DNA of 46,176 nt from Thermoplasmatota archaeon (GTDB taxonomy: Archaea; Thermoplasmatota; JAKEGO01; JANQNJ01). Numbering within the stretch: the first letter of the stretch is position 1; every line of letters starts with the position of its first letter. The notes beneath the pieces are model-generated. The model worked only from the letters and a program-made list of their open reading frames with translations. It had not been told where the DNA came from and did not search any database. This document shows positions 15,951-24,760 of the stretch, one piece after another. Position numbers and translations under genes: made by a program. The stretch lies in the NCBI GenBank assembly GCA_028279645.1, contig JANQNJ010000027.1, positions 1 through 46,176 on the forward strand, read 5' to 3'.

Positions 15951-16979
15951 TTGAAAATGAAGTACCTTATCCTCATAGCGTTCTTTTTGATATTCGCGTC
16001 ACTGCACTCCGTGTCGGCGGGAACATCCTCCGATCCGGAGATCCTGGACGACCCGGCCCAGGACCATGGAGGCGACTCCCTCGATATCGATTACGCCTTC
16101 TTCCACAACGAGACGGCGGACGAATTCAACATCACCCTTCAGATGTACGAGCTGCCCGCTCCCGTCAGCTGGCAGTTCAACACCATCGAGTACGAGGTCT
16201 ACTTCGATTACGGCAACGATTCGTATGCGGCAGTCGCGGTCTACGAGCCCGGCCTGGTCGCTTTCACCCCGGTGAACTACGAGCTCAGGAAGGTCGTTTA
16301 CACCTCCAACGGCACCAACGAGACATCGATGCACTCCATCGACGGTGACTCGAGCGTAAACGACGCACAGATCTACTGGCAGGTTCCCAAGAACGCCATC
16401 GGGGCAACGAACCCCGAGATGGGCACCCCGCTGAAGCTCAACTGGGCAGCCACCTATGCCGATGACAACCTGGAGGACTACGCTAACAACCACACCGACG
16501 ACCCCGGCCGCTCGTACTACTTCCTCGGTGTCAAGATAACCGTGGACAACGCTACCAAGAACGGCAGCGCCGGCGACACGGTCACCTACGCGTTCATGCT
16601 TGACAACCCCGGCGAGGGGAACTACACCCTGAACATCTCCATGAGCACCTCCGAATGGGAGATATCCATCGACAAGGCATCCATCGTCGTGATGAACTCC
16701 GGCGACTCGATCACCCTTACCCTGACCGTCAACATCCCCTCCAACGCCAAACAGGGCGCGTTCAAGGGGGTCATTCTCACCTTCAAGTACATGCTGTACG
16801 GTGAGATGAAGGAGTTCACCGCAGGCACCACCACCACTGTGGCATCCGGCGGCGGCGGGGGCGGCGGAGGCGGCGGCGGAAAGGACGACGACGATGACGG
16901 ATGGCTCCCCGGTTTCGAACCGTTCATCCTCGTAGGCGCGATGCTCGTGGCACTGTTCCTCGTGACCCGGCGCAGGTGA
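15951..16979 (+). CDS. Secreted surface protein with PGF-CTERM sorting signal
   Basis: The chain starts with a signal peptide (MKYLILIAFFLIFASLHSVSA and cleavage near SAG). A beta-rich domain with an acidic N-terminal segment follows (about 25-190), then an Ig-like NEW3/CARDB-type domain (about 200-295, VKITVDNATKNGSAGDTVTY). A run of glycines and an aspartate run precede the C-terminal signal WLPGFEP, a hydrophobic helix and RRR. This is the PGF-CTERM layout, which an archaeosortase removes so the protein can be lipid-anchored. Several NxT/NxS sites suggest glycosylation. The frame opens at GTG 15942, but that codon overlaps the Shine-Dalgarno sequence. TTG 15951 (six-base gap) and ATG 15957 are better starts. 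Confidence 0.85.
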   Translation: MKMKYLILIAFFLIFASLHSVSAGTSSDPEILDDPAQDHGGDSLDIDYAFFHNETADEFNITLQMYELPAPVSWQFNTIEYEVYFDYGNDSYAAVAVYEPGLVAFTPVNYELRKVVYTSNGTNETSMHSIDGDSSVNDAQIYWQVPKNAIGATNPEMGTPLKLNWAATYADDNLEDYANNHTDDPGRSYYFLGVKITVDNATKNGSAGDTVTYAFMLDNPGEGNYTLNISMSTSEWEISIDKASIVVMNSGDSITLTLTVNIPSNAKQGAFKGVILTFKYMLYGEMKEFTAGTTTTVASGGGGGGGGGGGKDDDDDGWLPGFEPFILVGAMLVALFLVTRRR

Positions 16980-17084
16980 GCCTGACCGGTGCAAATCAGC
17001 CTGCCGGGATCCAGACCAATGATAGATCGTTCCAGCCTGAGAGCTGGGCCGAAAATGATATCCATGGTCTACTGGACCGATGAT

Positions 17085-18506
17085 TCAACAACAGATCGGT
17101 CGCAGCTCCACCTCTACCTCGGTGCCATCTGCACCGTCCTTAAGGTGGACCCCCTTCTCCAGAAGTGAGTCCCGGATCTCGTCCGAGCGGCCCCAGTCCT
17201 TCTGCGCCCTGAACTCCTCCCGAAGTTCGATCTGCTCCTCGAGCGCGTCGCAGTCGATGATCTCCTCCTGCGGGAATAGGCCGAATACCCGGTCCATCTC
17301 CGCGAAGAGGTCGCCGGCCTCGTTGAGTCCCTCGAGGGAGAGGGAGGTCATATTGCCCTGCAGCGATCTGACCACCTCGAATATGATGCCGAGCGCCTCC
17401 CGGCTGTTGAAGTCGTTGTCCATCGCCTCGACGATGCGCTTCCTTGCATCCTCGATCTCCTCCGTCATCGACCCGTCTCCGGCAGTTCGCTTCCCCTTCC
17501 CTATCAGCATGATCTGCCTGTTCAGGGAGAAGTAGGCGTTGAACATCCTCCGGTAGGCCTTCTGCGCCTCATCGAGTGCCTCCCTGGTGTAATCGATGGG
17601 CTTCCGGTACTGGGTGTTCATGAGGTAGAACCTGACGACCCTGGGGTGATACTGCTCGAGGACCGCTCTCACCGTGGCCAGGTTGCCGAGGGACTTGCTC
17701 ATCTTCTCCCCGCCCATGTTCAGGAATCCGTTGTGGAGCCAGTACCTGACGAACTCCTGTCCGTTGATCCCCTGCGACTGCTGTATCTCGTTCTCGTGGT
17801 GGGGGAATATCAGGTCCTGACCCCCTCCATGGATATCGATGGTGGGACCAAGGTATGTGTTCGACATCACCGAGCACTCTATGTGCCAACCGGGCCTCCC
17901 CGGCCCCCACGGGCTCTCCCAGGAGGGTTCCCCCGGTTTGGCCGCCTTCCAGAGGGTGAAGTCCTTCGGATTGCGCTTGGTGTCGAGGATGTCGACCCGT
18001 GAACCGGCGATCACCTCGGTGGCCTCGACGCCGGAGAGCTGACCGTAGTCCTCGGCCCTGTCCACACTGAAGTAGACGTCGCCGTCCGATTCGTAGGCAA
18101 GCCCCATGTGGACCAGCTTGGCGACGGCGGCGATGATCTTATCTATCTCCGTGGTGGCCTTCGGGTGCACATCGGCCCTGAGAACGCCGAGAGAATCTAT
18201 GTCCTGGAAGAATGCATCGGTGCACTCCTCTGCGATCTCCTCGGCGGGACGCCCCTCCTCGAGCGACCTGGCGATTATCTTGTCGTCGATGTCGGTGATG
18301 TTCACCACGTACTTCACCTCGAACCCACGGTAGGTGAGGTACCGCCTGATGACGTCGAACGCCACGTAACAGCGTCCGTTACCGATATGAATGAGATCAT
18401 AGACGGTCGGACCGCAGACGTACATGGTCACCTCTCCGGCCTTGAGGGGGTAGAACTCCTCCTTCCGGTTGGAGAGGGTGTTGTATACACGGATGTTCTC
18501 TGTCAT
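17085..18506 (-). CDS. cysS: Cysteinyl-tRNA synthetase
   Basis: The 473-residue class I synthetase shows the zinc cysteine and signature in CGPTVYDLIHIGNGR (C31, HIGN at 40-43), zinc ligands in GWHIECSVMS (C211) and HHENE (236-240), and KMSKS at 268-272. It charges tRNA-Cys with cysteine. This matters because some methanogens lack CysS and use the SepRS/SepCysS route, so this organism has the direct route. The length is normal. ATG 18506 has no Shine-Dalgarno sequence but has a TATA box centred 30 bases upstream. It is convergent with the surface-protein gene across a 105-base gap in which I see no gene. Confidence 0.96.
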   Translation of the reverse strand: MTENIRVYNTLSNRKEEFYPLKAGEVTMYVCGPTVYDLIHIGNGRCYVAFDVIRRYLTYRGFEVKYVVNITDIDDKIIARSLEEGRPAEEIAEECTDAFFQDIDSLGVLRADVHPKATTEIDKIIAAVAKLVHMGLAYESDGDVYFSVDRAEDYGQLSGVEATEVIAGSRVDILDTKRNPKDFTLWKAAKPGEPSWESPWGPGRPGWHIECSVMSNTYLGPTIDIHGGGQDLIFPHHENEIQQSQGINGQEFVRYWLHNGFLNMGGEKMSKSLGNLATVRAVLEQYHPRVVRFYLMNTQYRKPIDYTREALDEAQKAYRRMFNAYFSLNRQIMLIGKGKRTAGDGSMTEEIEDARKRIVEAMDNDFNSREALGIIFEVVRSLQGNMTSLSLEGLNEAGDLFAEMDRVFGLFPQEEIIDCDALEEQIELREEFRAQKDWGRSDEIRDSLLEKGVHLKDGADGTEVEVELRPICC

Positions 18507-18531
18507 CGAAGGCGACTACCCGTAGAATGAG

Positions 18532-18541
18532 ATTTAATACT
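18532..18541 (-). promoter_or_regulatory. TATA box of cysS
   Basis: The minus strand reads AGTATTAAAT, centred about 30 bases before ATG 18506, which predicts a leaderless or very short-leader mRNA. Confidence 0.6.
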
Positions 18542-18614
18542 TTCGATGTCCCGTCGTCCTTGCATCTTCCCCATGTGGCAAATGAACTTCCTACATCCAC
18601 ACCCGCTTGGCGGA

Positions 18615-20654
18615 TCAGGTCAACAACGACCTGAGCTCCTCTAGGGTGTGCACCGGTGCGCTGCACGACGTGCCCTTGCAGAGGTATACCGTCGTCCTGT
18701 CGTCGACCATTTCCAGTTCTGCAAGATCGGGTGCTATCCGGAACAGAGGTTGTTCCTTCACTTCAGGGTCAAGATCGATGACCAACGTATCTGGCTGGTA
18801 GGCAGTCCTCAGATATCCGGCAATGGCCGCCTTGCCATCGTCATGGTCGCGGCCGACGATAACGATCTTCGTATGACCCCCATAGCCGTATATCAGAGCT
18901 GAAAGCAGGTGCGTCATGCCGGTTGGCGATCGATCGAGCTGGCGCGATACAGCCTTGATCGCGTTCCAGGCGGTCTCCGATAGGTCCGATCTGCCCGTGA
19001 TGGTCGAGAGCCGGAGAAGCTCGGACACGGCGACGGAATATCCCGAAGGCATCGCTCCATCGTAGGTCTCCCTGTCCCTGAACGGAAGCCGCTCCCCGTC
19101 CTCGCGGGTGAAGTAGAATCCGCCATAGTCCGGGTCCTCGAAGAGCTCGATGGTCCGTTCAGCAAGGTCCAACGCACTCGCGAGATGGCCGGGGTCCATT
19201 GTCGAGAGGTAGAGCTCGAGGAGGCCCCACATCATGAAGGCGTAATCGTCCAGGTTGCCGGGGATCGCAGCATCTCCATCCCTGTATCGATGGAGCAGCG
19301 TACCGTCCACGTCCATCGTGTCGGTGATGAACCTGGCCGCATTCGTAGCCGCTTCGACATATCGCTCGTTCTCGAGGACCCGTCCGGCCCGCGCGAGGGC
19401 GGCGATCATCAGGCCGTTCCAGTCGGTCAGGACCTTGTCGTCGAGGGATGGTCTGATCCTTTTCGAACGAACCGAGTCTAGATGGGTTCGGATGGCCTCC
19501 CATTCTGGTTCAGGATATCCTTCCATGCTGGTTCGATACAGCACGTTCGCACCCGTTCTCTCACCGGTCGCCTCCTCTAGGAAGTTCCCCGCCTCGGAGA
19601 GTACGAACGTTTCGCGAAGGAACCTCAGAGCGTCCACCTCGAGTACCTTGCTGAGCTCCTCTATGGTCCATACGTAGAACTTCCCCTCCTCCCCCTCGGA
19701 ATCTGCGTCCTCCGCCGAATGGAATCCACCCTTCGTCCCCGTCATATCGTTCAGTACATAATCTGCTATCTCTTCTGCTGTGGCCCGCAGGACATCGTTC
19801 CCTGTGGCCTGATACCCTTCGAGATAGGCCAACAGCATCCCGGCCTGGTCGTACAGCATCTTCTCGAAATGCGGTAGCTTCCACTCGCGATCGGTGGAGT
19901 ACCGATGGAATCCGTGACCGACGTGGTCGTACATACCTCCGGCGCGCATCGCCATGAGCGTGTCCTCCACCATGGAGCGGGCCTTCCCGATCCCCTTCTC
20001 CTTCCAGTATCCGAGCAGGAAGACGAGGTTGTGTGGCGAGGGGAATTTCGGGGCCCTTCCGAACCCACCGTTCTGGTCGTCGAAGTTATCCAGGAGCGTC
20101 GTGAACGCCTTGTCGAGCACCCGTTCGTCGGGTTCGCCATTGCCGCCCATGGTACCGACGTGGGCCGCGGCCTGTTCCACTATTCTATCTACAGATCCAA
20201 GCAGCCTGTCCCTCTGCGTTCTCCACAGCTCATCTATCGCAGGCAGCAGCCGGAGCATTCCGGGACTGCCGAACCGGTCCTCCTTCGGAATGTAGGTTGC
20301 CGCGAAGAACGGCCTCCTGTCAGGCGTCATGATGATCGTCAGCGGCCATCCGCCGGACCCCGTCATCATCTGACACACCTTCATGTAGACGCCGTCCACA
20401 TCGGGCCGCTCCTCCCTGTCGACCTTGATCGGAACGAACATCTCGTTGAGGAGACGGGCTACCGTTTCGTCCTCGAACGACTCCCTCTCCATCACATGGC
20501 ACCAGTGACACGTTGAGTAGCCGATGGAGAGGAAGATCGGCCGGTCCTCCTTCATGGCTCTGTCGAAAGCGTCCGCTCCCCAGGGATACCAATCCACGGG
20601 GTTGTGAGCATGCTGAAGGAGATACGGGCTCTTCTCATTGGCCAGTCTGTTCAT
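18615..20654 (-). CDS. YyaL/SSP411-family protein: thioredoxin-like DUF255 domain plus alpha/alpha-barrel domain
   Basis: The protein has 679 residues. The N-terminal 165 residues are the DUF255 thioredoxin fold, beginning [17 protein letters not shown], with the redox motif [10 protein letters not shown] (C49, C52). The rest is a six-hairpin-type alpha/alpha barrel related to N-acylglucosamine 2-epimerases and glycosidases, including [14 protein letters not shown]. The C-terminus holds another Cys pair (CKGTSCSAP). The biochemical function of the family is not established. The ATG at 20654 lies 18 bases after the methyltransferase stop, making this the last gene of an apparent five-gene thiol-rich operon. 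The length matches complete family members. Confidence 0.88.
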   Translation of the reverse strand: MNRLANEKSPYLLQHAHNPVDWYPWGADAFDRAMKEDRPIFLSIGYSTCHWCHVMERESFEDETVARLLNEMFVPIKVDREERPDVDGVYMKVCQMMTGSGGWPLTIIMTPDRRPFFAATYIPKEDRFGSPGMLRLLPAIDELWRTQRDRLLGSVDRIVEQAAAHVGTMGGNGEPDERVLDKAFTTLLDNFDDQNGGFGRAPKFPSPHNLVFLLGYWKEKGIGKARSMVEDTLMAMRAGGMYDHVGHGFHRYSTDREWKLPHFEKMLYDQAGMLLAYLEGYQATGNDVLRATAEEIADYVLNDMTGTKGGFHSAEDADSEGEEGKFYVWTIEELSKVLEVDALRFLRETFVLSEAGNFLEEATGERTGANVLYRTSMEGYPEPEWEAIRTHLDSVRSKRIRPSLDDKVLTDWNGLMIAALARAGRVLENERYVEAATNAARFITDTMDVDGTLLHRYRDGDAAIPGNLDDYAFMMWGLLELYLSTMDPGHLASALDLAERTIELFEDPDYGGFYFTREDGERLPFRDRETYDGAMPSGYSVAVSELLRLSTITGRSDLSETAWNAIKAVSRQLDRSPTGMTHLLSALIYGYGGHTKIVIVGRDHDDGKAAIAGYLRTAYQPDTLVIDLDPEVKEQPLFRIAPDLAELEMVDDRTTVYLCKGTSCSAPVHTLEELRSLLT

Positions 20655-20672
20655 GATGATCCAACCTTTCCG

Positions 20673-21482
20673 TCATTTCGTCTTCACGCCCGTGAACATA
20701 CCGTACCCTATCCCGCCCGATCTGACCATCTCGACGCCATCGCTTGCCATGGCAACAGCCTCCTCCTTCGAGATCCCGAACTCCTTCTCGAGGTCGCAGC
20801 CGCATGAGGATGTGATGAGGTCGATCAGAGGGAGCGCCGCTTCTATGCGGTCCGCCATCCTGAGGACCGGGTCGCTGTGGTCCTCGAAGACCACCTCTGT
20901 GAACCCTGCGCTCTCGAGCAATTCGACGTATCCGTCCTTCGAAAGTGCGCCTGATATGCACAGAACATGGCCTAATAGTCCCTTGAGCGAAGGCGGCAGC
21001 TCCCTCTCCAGGAGCACGTCGGTGATACCGATACGTCCGCCCTCATTGAGCGCCGCTCCCATCTGTACAAGGATGTCCTCCTTGTCCGGGAAGGTGCAGA
21101 GCGCGCACTCGCATATCACGACGTCGTAACCAGAGAGCTCACCACTGGAGGAGGCATCCATGACCTCGAACCTGACCCTATCATCCATCTGCTCCTTGAC
21201 GGCCAGTGTACGGGCTATCCCGACGTTCTCCTCGCTCAGATCGATCCCTAAAACCCCGCATCCGAACCTCCGGGCAAGTGCGATGGCGGTGGCACCCGTC
21301 CCGCATGCGACATCCAGCACCCTGTCACCCTCCTTCAAGCCAAGTTCTTTCCCCAGATGCAGAGAGAGCTCTATCCCTCCCGGATGGAAGCTCTTTCCGA
21401 AGAACCTCTTCACCATGTCGCTCTCGTAGAACCTGCAGCAGCTTTCGGCCATATCATCATCGGCCCGGTCGTTATCGTTCAT
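20673..21482 (-). CDS. Cys-rich SAM-dependent methyltransferase (ArsM-like arrangement)
   Basis: The 269-residue protein has a class I methyltransferase core: LDVACGTGATAIA (57-69), the acidic loop GIDLSEEN, and GGRIGITDVLL after motif IV. Unusually it carries four groups of cysteines: CC at 15-16, C60 with C75, CECALC at 124-129, and CGC at 227-229. As(III) methyltransferases also rely on separated Cys groups, so arsenic or another soft metal or thiol is a possible substrate, but this is inference. ATG 21482 overlaps the stop of the radical SAM gene by four bases (ATGA), so the two are translationally coupled. DUF255 follows 18 bases later. Confidence 0.8.
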   Translation of the reverse strand: MNDNDRADDDMAESCCRFYESDMVKRFFGKSFHPGGIELSLHLGKELGLKEGDRVLDVACGTGATAIALARRFGCGVLGIDLSEENVGIARTLAVKEQMDDRVRFEVMDASSSGELSGYDVVICECALCTFPDKEDILVQMGAALNEGGRIGITDVLLERELPPSLKGLLGHVLCISGALSKDGYVELLESAGFTEVVFEDHSDPVLRMADRIEAALPLIDLITSSCGCDLEKEFGISKEEAVAMASDGVEMVRSGGIGYGMFTGVKTK

Positions 21483-22948
21483 TCAGTGACCACCTCTTCG
21501 TTCCTCACTTCATCCCTGTACAGCACGTTGTGAACGCAGAACGGGATCATCCTCCCGTCCGGAAGTATCTGTGTTATGCAGCACTTGCGCGCCCGGGCGA
21601 GGTCGAAGGTGCCCCTGTCCATGAACGCATGTATCGATATCCCCGTGACACCGTCGATGAGCTCCTTGATATTGGGAACAGTGATGCCGCAGGAGGCGCA
21701 CAATGCTCTACCCGTTGTCTCGGCTCCCGGGACCACAGACATCGATAGTAGTGAGTCCAGAGCCTTCACGGCCTCCATGACCTCCCTGTCGAACGGCACC
21801 GCCTTGTTCGAGATGACGTCGATGTATCGTTCCATATCGAAGAGCTCGTTGAGGACCTTCAGGCCGTCGTTCCCTTTGAACACGTACGATGCGGTGGAGC
21901 ATGTCGGATGTGGACAGGGTATCGGAGTGAAGCTGTCTTTAGAGAGAATCCCCTCTGTCTGCTCATCAATGAGGTCGATGATCTCGGGAATGGTGAGCCT
22001 TTCGTCGGCATCAACGTCGAAACGACCCGTTCTGGCCGCTGGCTGGAAGTTGACCATCTTGATGTTCGGATCATCGATGGCGAAGCGGACGATCTCCCCA
22101 AGCTGATGGTCGTTGACCCCCTTGATGACGGTGGGAACGAGGACCACGTTGATCCCTAGTTCGCTGCAGTTCTCCAGCGCCCTCATCTTGAGATCGAGCA
22201 GGCGACGGCCTCTCATGCTCTGATTGATATCGTCATCTAGACCGTCGAACTGCAGGTATATCAACGGGGTGCTGAAGGGACCATCGTTCATGCTTCCATT
22301 GGCCACCTTTGAGATCCTCTCTGCAAATTCCCTCTCGGCAAAACGGATCCCGTTCGTATTGATCATCGGATAGATTATCCCCTTCTCGATCGCATAGGTG
22401 AGGATGTCCAAAAGGTCGGGGTGCAGGGTAGGCTCCCCTCCGCTGATCTGCAGCACCTCCGGCTCACCCTCGCACCTCACGTAGAGGTCGATCATCTCCT
22501 TGACAGTGTCAAGGGGGATGTGGTCCGAGGGATCGATCCCGCCGCCACATTCTCCGGAGTCGGCAAAGCAGACCGAACAACCGAGATTGCACGCACTGGT
22601 TATCTCTATGACCCCGACGCATGTATGCTGCTCGTGCTCATCACATATCCCGCAATCGTTCGGACATCCCTCATCCGAGGTCGACAGACGATGGAGCGGT
22701 TCCTTGCCCGGCTTGTTGAACGCTCCCGAACGAATGTATCCGTCGGTATCACCGAAGACCTTGGTCACGAACTCCCCATGTTCAGTGCAGACCCTCTCCA
22801 GGTAGACTATTCCTTCAATGTCCATCAACCTGGCATCTATCTTGGACAGGCACACCGGACAGAGGCTTTCAGTCGACCTGAGCACCCTTCCGGACCTGCC
22901 ATCATCGATATCCTCGGTTAGTCCGGTGAAACCTATCTCCTCTGCCAT
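21479..22948 (-). CDS. Radical SAM enzyme of the tetraether lipid synthase (Tes, MJ0619-like) family
   Basis: The protein has 489 residues. Features of the Tes family are an N-terminal CPVC pair (C30, C33), the GCPNDCGICDEHEQHTC segment (C95, C99, C102, C110), the radical SAM triad CNLGCSVC (C120, C124, C127), SGGEPTLHPD, and C-terminal Cys groups CASCG, KCCI and PFC. Tes joins the phytanyl tails of two archaeol lipids to make tetraethers; paralogues act on other unactivated carbons or are uncharacterised. Here the gene is coupled to a methyltransferase and sits with thiol proteins, which is not expected for a lipid enzyme, so a Tes paralogue is as likely as true Tes. ATG 22948 has a leaderless promoter at 22969-22978. 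Confidence 0.8.
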   Translation of the reverse strand: MAEEIGFTGLTEDIDDGRSGRVLRSTESLCPVCLSKIDARLMDIEGIVYLERVCTEHGEFVTKVFGDTDGYIRSGAFNKPGKEPLHRLSTSDEGCPNDCGICDEHEQHTCVGVIEITSACNLGCSVCFADSGECGGGIDPSDHIPLDTVKEMIDLYVRCEGEPEVLQISGGEPTLHPDLLDILTYAIEKGIIYPMINTNGIRFAEREFAERISKVANGSMNDGPFSTPLIYLQFDGLDDDINQSMRGRRLLDLKMRALENCSELGINVVLVPTVIKGVNDHQLGEIVRFAIDDPNIKMVNFQPAARTGRFDVDADERLTIPEIIDLIDEQTEGILSKDSFTPIPCPHPTCSTASYVFKGNDGLKVLNELFDMERYIDVISNKAVPFDREVMEAVKALDSLLSMSVVPGAETTGRALCASCGITVPNIKELIDGVTGISIHAFMDRGTFDLARARKCCITQILPDGRMIPFCVHNVLYRDEVRNEEVVTE

Positions 22949-22968
22949 ACGGTCCTAGTCGCTCCTAT

Positions 22969-22978
22969 CATTAATAAG
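22969..22978 (-). promoter_or_regulatory. TATA box of the radical SAM gene
   Basis: This reads CTTATTAATG on the minus strand, centred 26 bases before ATG 22948. The five-gene group may therefore have two promoters. Confidence 0.6.
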
Positions 22979-23017
22979 AGTGGTCCCGTAAAACGTCCAG
23001 GGGCCCCTCCTCTCCTT

Positions 23018-23389
23018 CTAACCCTGGCTCTGGTCCAAACGCTTCTTGACCAGGGCGATAAGTGCGTCCAGGTTCCCGATGCTGTTCATCTCCTCAGGGT
23101 CGATGAACGGCGAGAGCTCTCCCTTTTCACGCATGAACGCGACCGGATATCCCGTTTCGATATCTGGATACCGAGAGACGAACTCATCCTTATGGAGAAA
23201 TTCCGCGGGAACGGGCAGGCCATCGATGAAGCCCTTCCACTCCCTCCTCATACCGAGATTCCCGTATGTGAGTCCGCAGAGATTGCATTCATAGGTCGAA
23301 GGTTTCACGACCTTGTGAGCATAGTCCTTGAGCGTGTTCACTACGCCGCTATCCGCGTTGTAGACGAAGATCAATTTCCTCGATGACAT
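23018..23389 (-). CDS. Small conserved-looking protein with a CxxC motif, function unknown
   Basis: This 123-residue soluble protein begins KLIFVYNADSGVVNTLKDYAH and contains YECNLCGLTYG (a CxxC pair near residues 35-38) and the later segment VPAEFLHKDEF. I recall similar short proteins annotated only as hypothetical or, without evidence, as GTPases; there is no P-loop here. The open beta-strand and helix pattern with an early CxxC would suit a thioredoxin-like or metal-binding fold. The gene lies 14 bases downstream of the AhpD-like gene and 69 bases before the Tes-family gene, so its role is probably linked to theirs. Confidence 0.75.
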   Translation of the reverse strand: MSSRKLIFVYNADSGVVNTLKDYAHKVVKPSTYECNLCGLTYGNLGMRREWKGFIDGLPVPAEFLHKDEFVSRYPDIETGYPVAFMREKGELSPFIDPEEMNSIGNLDALIALVKKRLDQSQG

Positions 23390-23403
23390 GTCGCTCCTCC
23401 AAG

Positions 23404-23961
23404 TTAGTACCTGTATCCCCTGACCTCCTCCTCGGAGAACTCGACCCCCATGCCGAGAACGATCCTGTTGACGAAGTTGAAGTATGCGGCGATGAGGTCG
23501 ACGTTGAGTATCTCCTGGTCCGAGAGGCCCGCATCCCTCATGCGCTTGATGTCGTCCTCGATCATGCTTCCTGGATGCAGGGTCAGCTTCTCGGCGAACT
23601 CCAGCATCGAGAGGGCTCTCTCGTCGAGTCCCAGGGAACGAAAGTCCTTACCTGCCTGAGAGGATCGTGATCCATCCTTCCAGTAATGATTCAGCGCCTC
23701 GACGTGATGGTTGACGCAATAGGCGCAGTTGTTGGCAGCGGAGACCACAACACCTATGAGCTCCCTCTCATCGCGTGAGAGACCCGACCGCTCGAACATG
23801 ATCGTCAGGTACATGTCCATGTGCCTCTCCATCGCTTTTGGCATCAGGCTGTGGATGCGCATGATGTTGGACATCTTTCCCCTGCGGCGGATTATGTCGT
23901 CGTAGATATCCTTGAGATCGCCTTCCGCGTCGTTCTCGTGGATGACGTCGATGTACGGCAT
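23404..23961 (-). CDS. AhpD-like / carboxymuconolactone decarboxylase-family protein
   Basis: The 185-residue helical protein has the AhpD redox signature NCAYCVNHH (C79, C82, H86) after LSRDERELIGVVVSAAN, typical of the peroxidase-related subgroup. AhpD proteins reduce partner disulfides or peroxides through the CxxC pair; the true partner here is unknown. It opens the thiol-rich group. ATG 23961 is preceded by GGAG about eight bases upstream and a TATA-like ATTAATAC at 23994-24003. The length is usual for the peroxidase-related form. Confidence 0.85.
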   Translation of the reverse strand: MPYIDVIHENDAEGDLKDIYDDIIRRRGKMSNIMRIHSLMPKAMERHMDMYLTIMFERSGLSRDERELIGVVVSAANNCAYCVNHHVEALNHYWKDGSRSSQAGKDFRSLGLDERALSMLEFAEKLTLHPGSMIEDDIKRMRDAGLSDQEILNVDLIAAYFNFVNRIVLGMGVEFSEEEVRGYRY

Positions 23962-24097
23962 TGGTGTGTCTCCAGAGCCCTATTGGCTCCTATTGTATTA
24001 ATCATTCACCCAGAGTGGCGGTCAACTCAATTTTCCCAACACGTTAAGTATCAGTGATCGAAAACATCAGAACGAGGTATAACGACAAGGGGGTAAC

Positions 24098-24673
24098 ATT
24101 ATTCGAATTCCGATAAGAGTCCTGACCATCCCATTGTTCATAATAATAATCATTATCGTACCGTACGCTGCGTATGTATCTATAACACATGATCATGATG
24201 TCTACATCGGTCATGACAGGCCTGAGGGGACCCTCAGGTCCTCCAGTTTGAAAGGTAACTTCTGCCTAGAGGTCATTACAATGTCACCAGCTGCTGCTGG
24301 CATAGAGATCGATTATCGATTGATATATTCAAAGACCGGTGCCACTGTCTTGGATCCCGACGGGTACGAGATCGAGGGACGACTTTCCGAGCTTTTCAAT
24401 ATCAAACTACGTCATCCGCTCAATGGCAGCGTTATGACGTTGATTGACCGAAACGGGCTCGAGAAAAGGAACTACATAACATGGACTGACTCGAATCAGG
24501 ACGCTAAACTAACCAGCGGCGACACCATAACCCTTATCGGCGCTTCAAATACGACCTTTGGTGATAACGATGATGTCGAACCCGGGATCGCGACCGACAG
24601 GATGTCGTTCGTGCTCAAGGACAATGTGATCAACAAGATCATCACAACCTGCCCTCTGGAGAATAATACCTAG
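24098..24673 (+). CDS. Membrane-anchored protein with an EF-hand-like loop, paralogue of the next gene
   Basis: The chain has an N-terminal membrane anchor (IPLFIIIIIIVPYAAYV), then an extracytoplasmic beta-rich domain with KGNFCLEV, NYITWTDSNQD and an acidic loop D-S-N-Q-D-A-K-L-x3-D that resembles a calcium-binding EF-hand or dockerin loop. The first conventional start is TTG 24134, but that removes the positively charged segment before the anchor. A Shine-Dalgarno-like AAGGGGG at 24087-24093 precedes ATT codons at 24098 and 24101 in the same frame, so a rare ATT start is proposed; the start given here is tentative. The neighbouring gene encodes a clear paralogue. No known family was recognised. 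Base composition is more AT-rich than in the first 20 kb. Confidence 0.6.
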   Translation: MIRIPIRVLTIPLFIIIIIIVPYAAYVSITHDHDVYIGHDRPEGTLRSSSLKGNFCLEVITMSPAAAGIEIDYRLIYSKTGATVLDPDGYEIEGRLSELFNIKLRHPLNGSVMTLIDRNGLEKRNYITWTDSNQDAKLTSGDTITLIGASNTTFGDNDDVEPGIATDRMSFVLKDNVINKIITTCPLENNT

Positions 24674-24734
24674 GATCCGAAACAATAGAAATTATTATTC
24701 AGCGTTATTGGCCCCAGTTCCTGTCACATCGAAA

Positions 24735-24747
24735 TAGCTAAATAACT
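24735..24747 (+). promoter_or_regulatory. TATA box of the second paralogue
   Basis: The sequence TAGCTAAATAACT is centred about 21-26 bases before ATG 24761, again suggesting a leaderless mRNA. The 87-base gap before this gene holds nothing else I can identify. Confidence 0.5.
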
Positions 24748-24760
24748 TCAAGATCGATCC

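Noticed and set aside
23018-23389. GTPase
   Set aside because: There is no P-loop, DxxG or NKxD motif; such an annotation would be unfounded.
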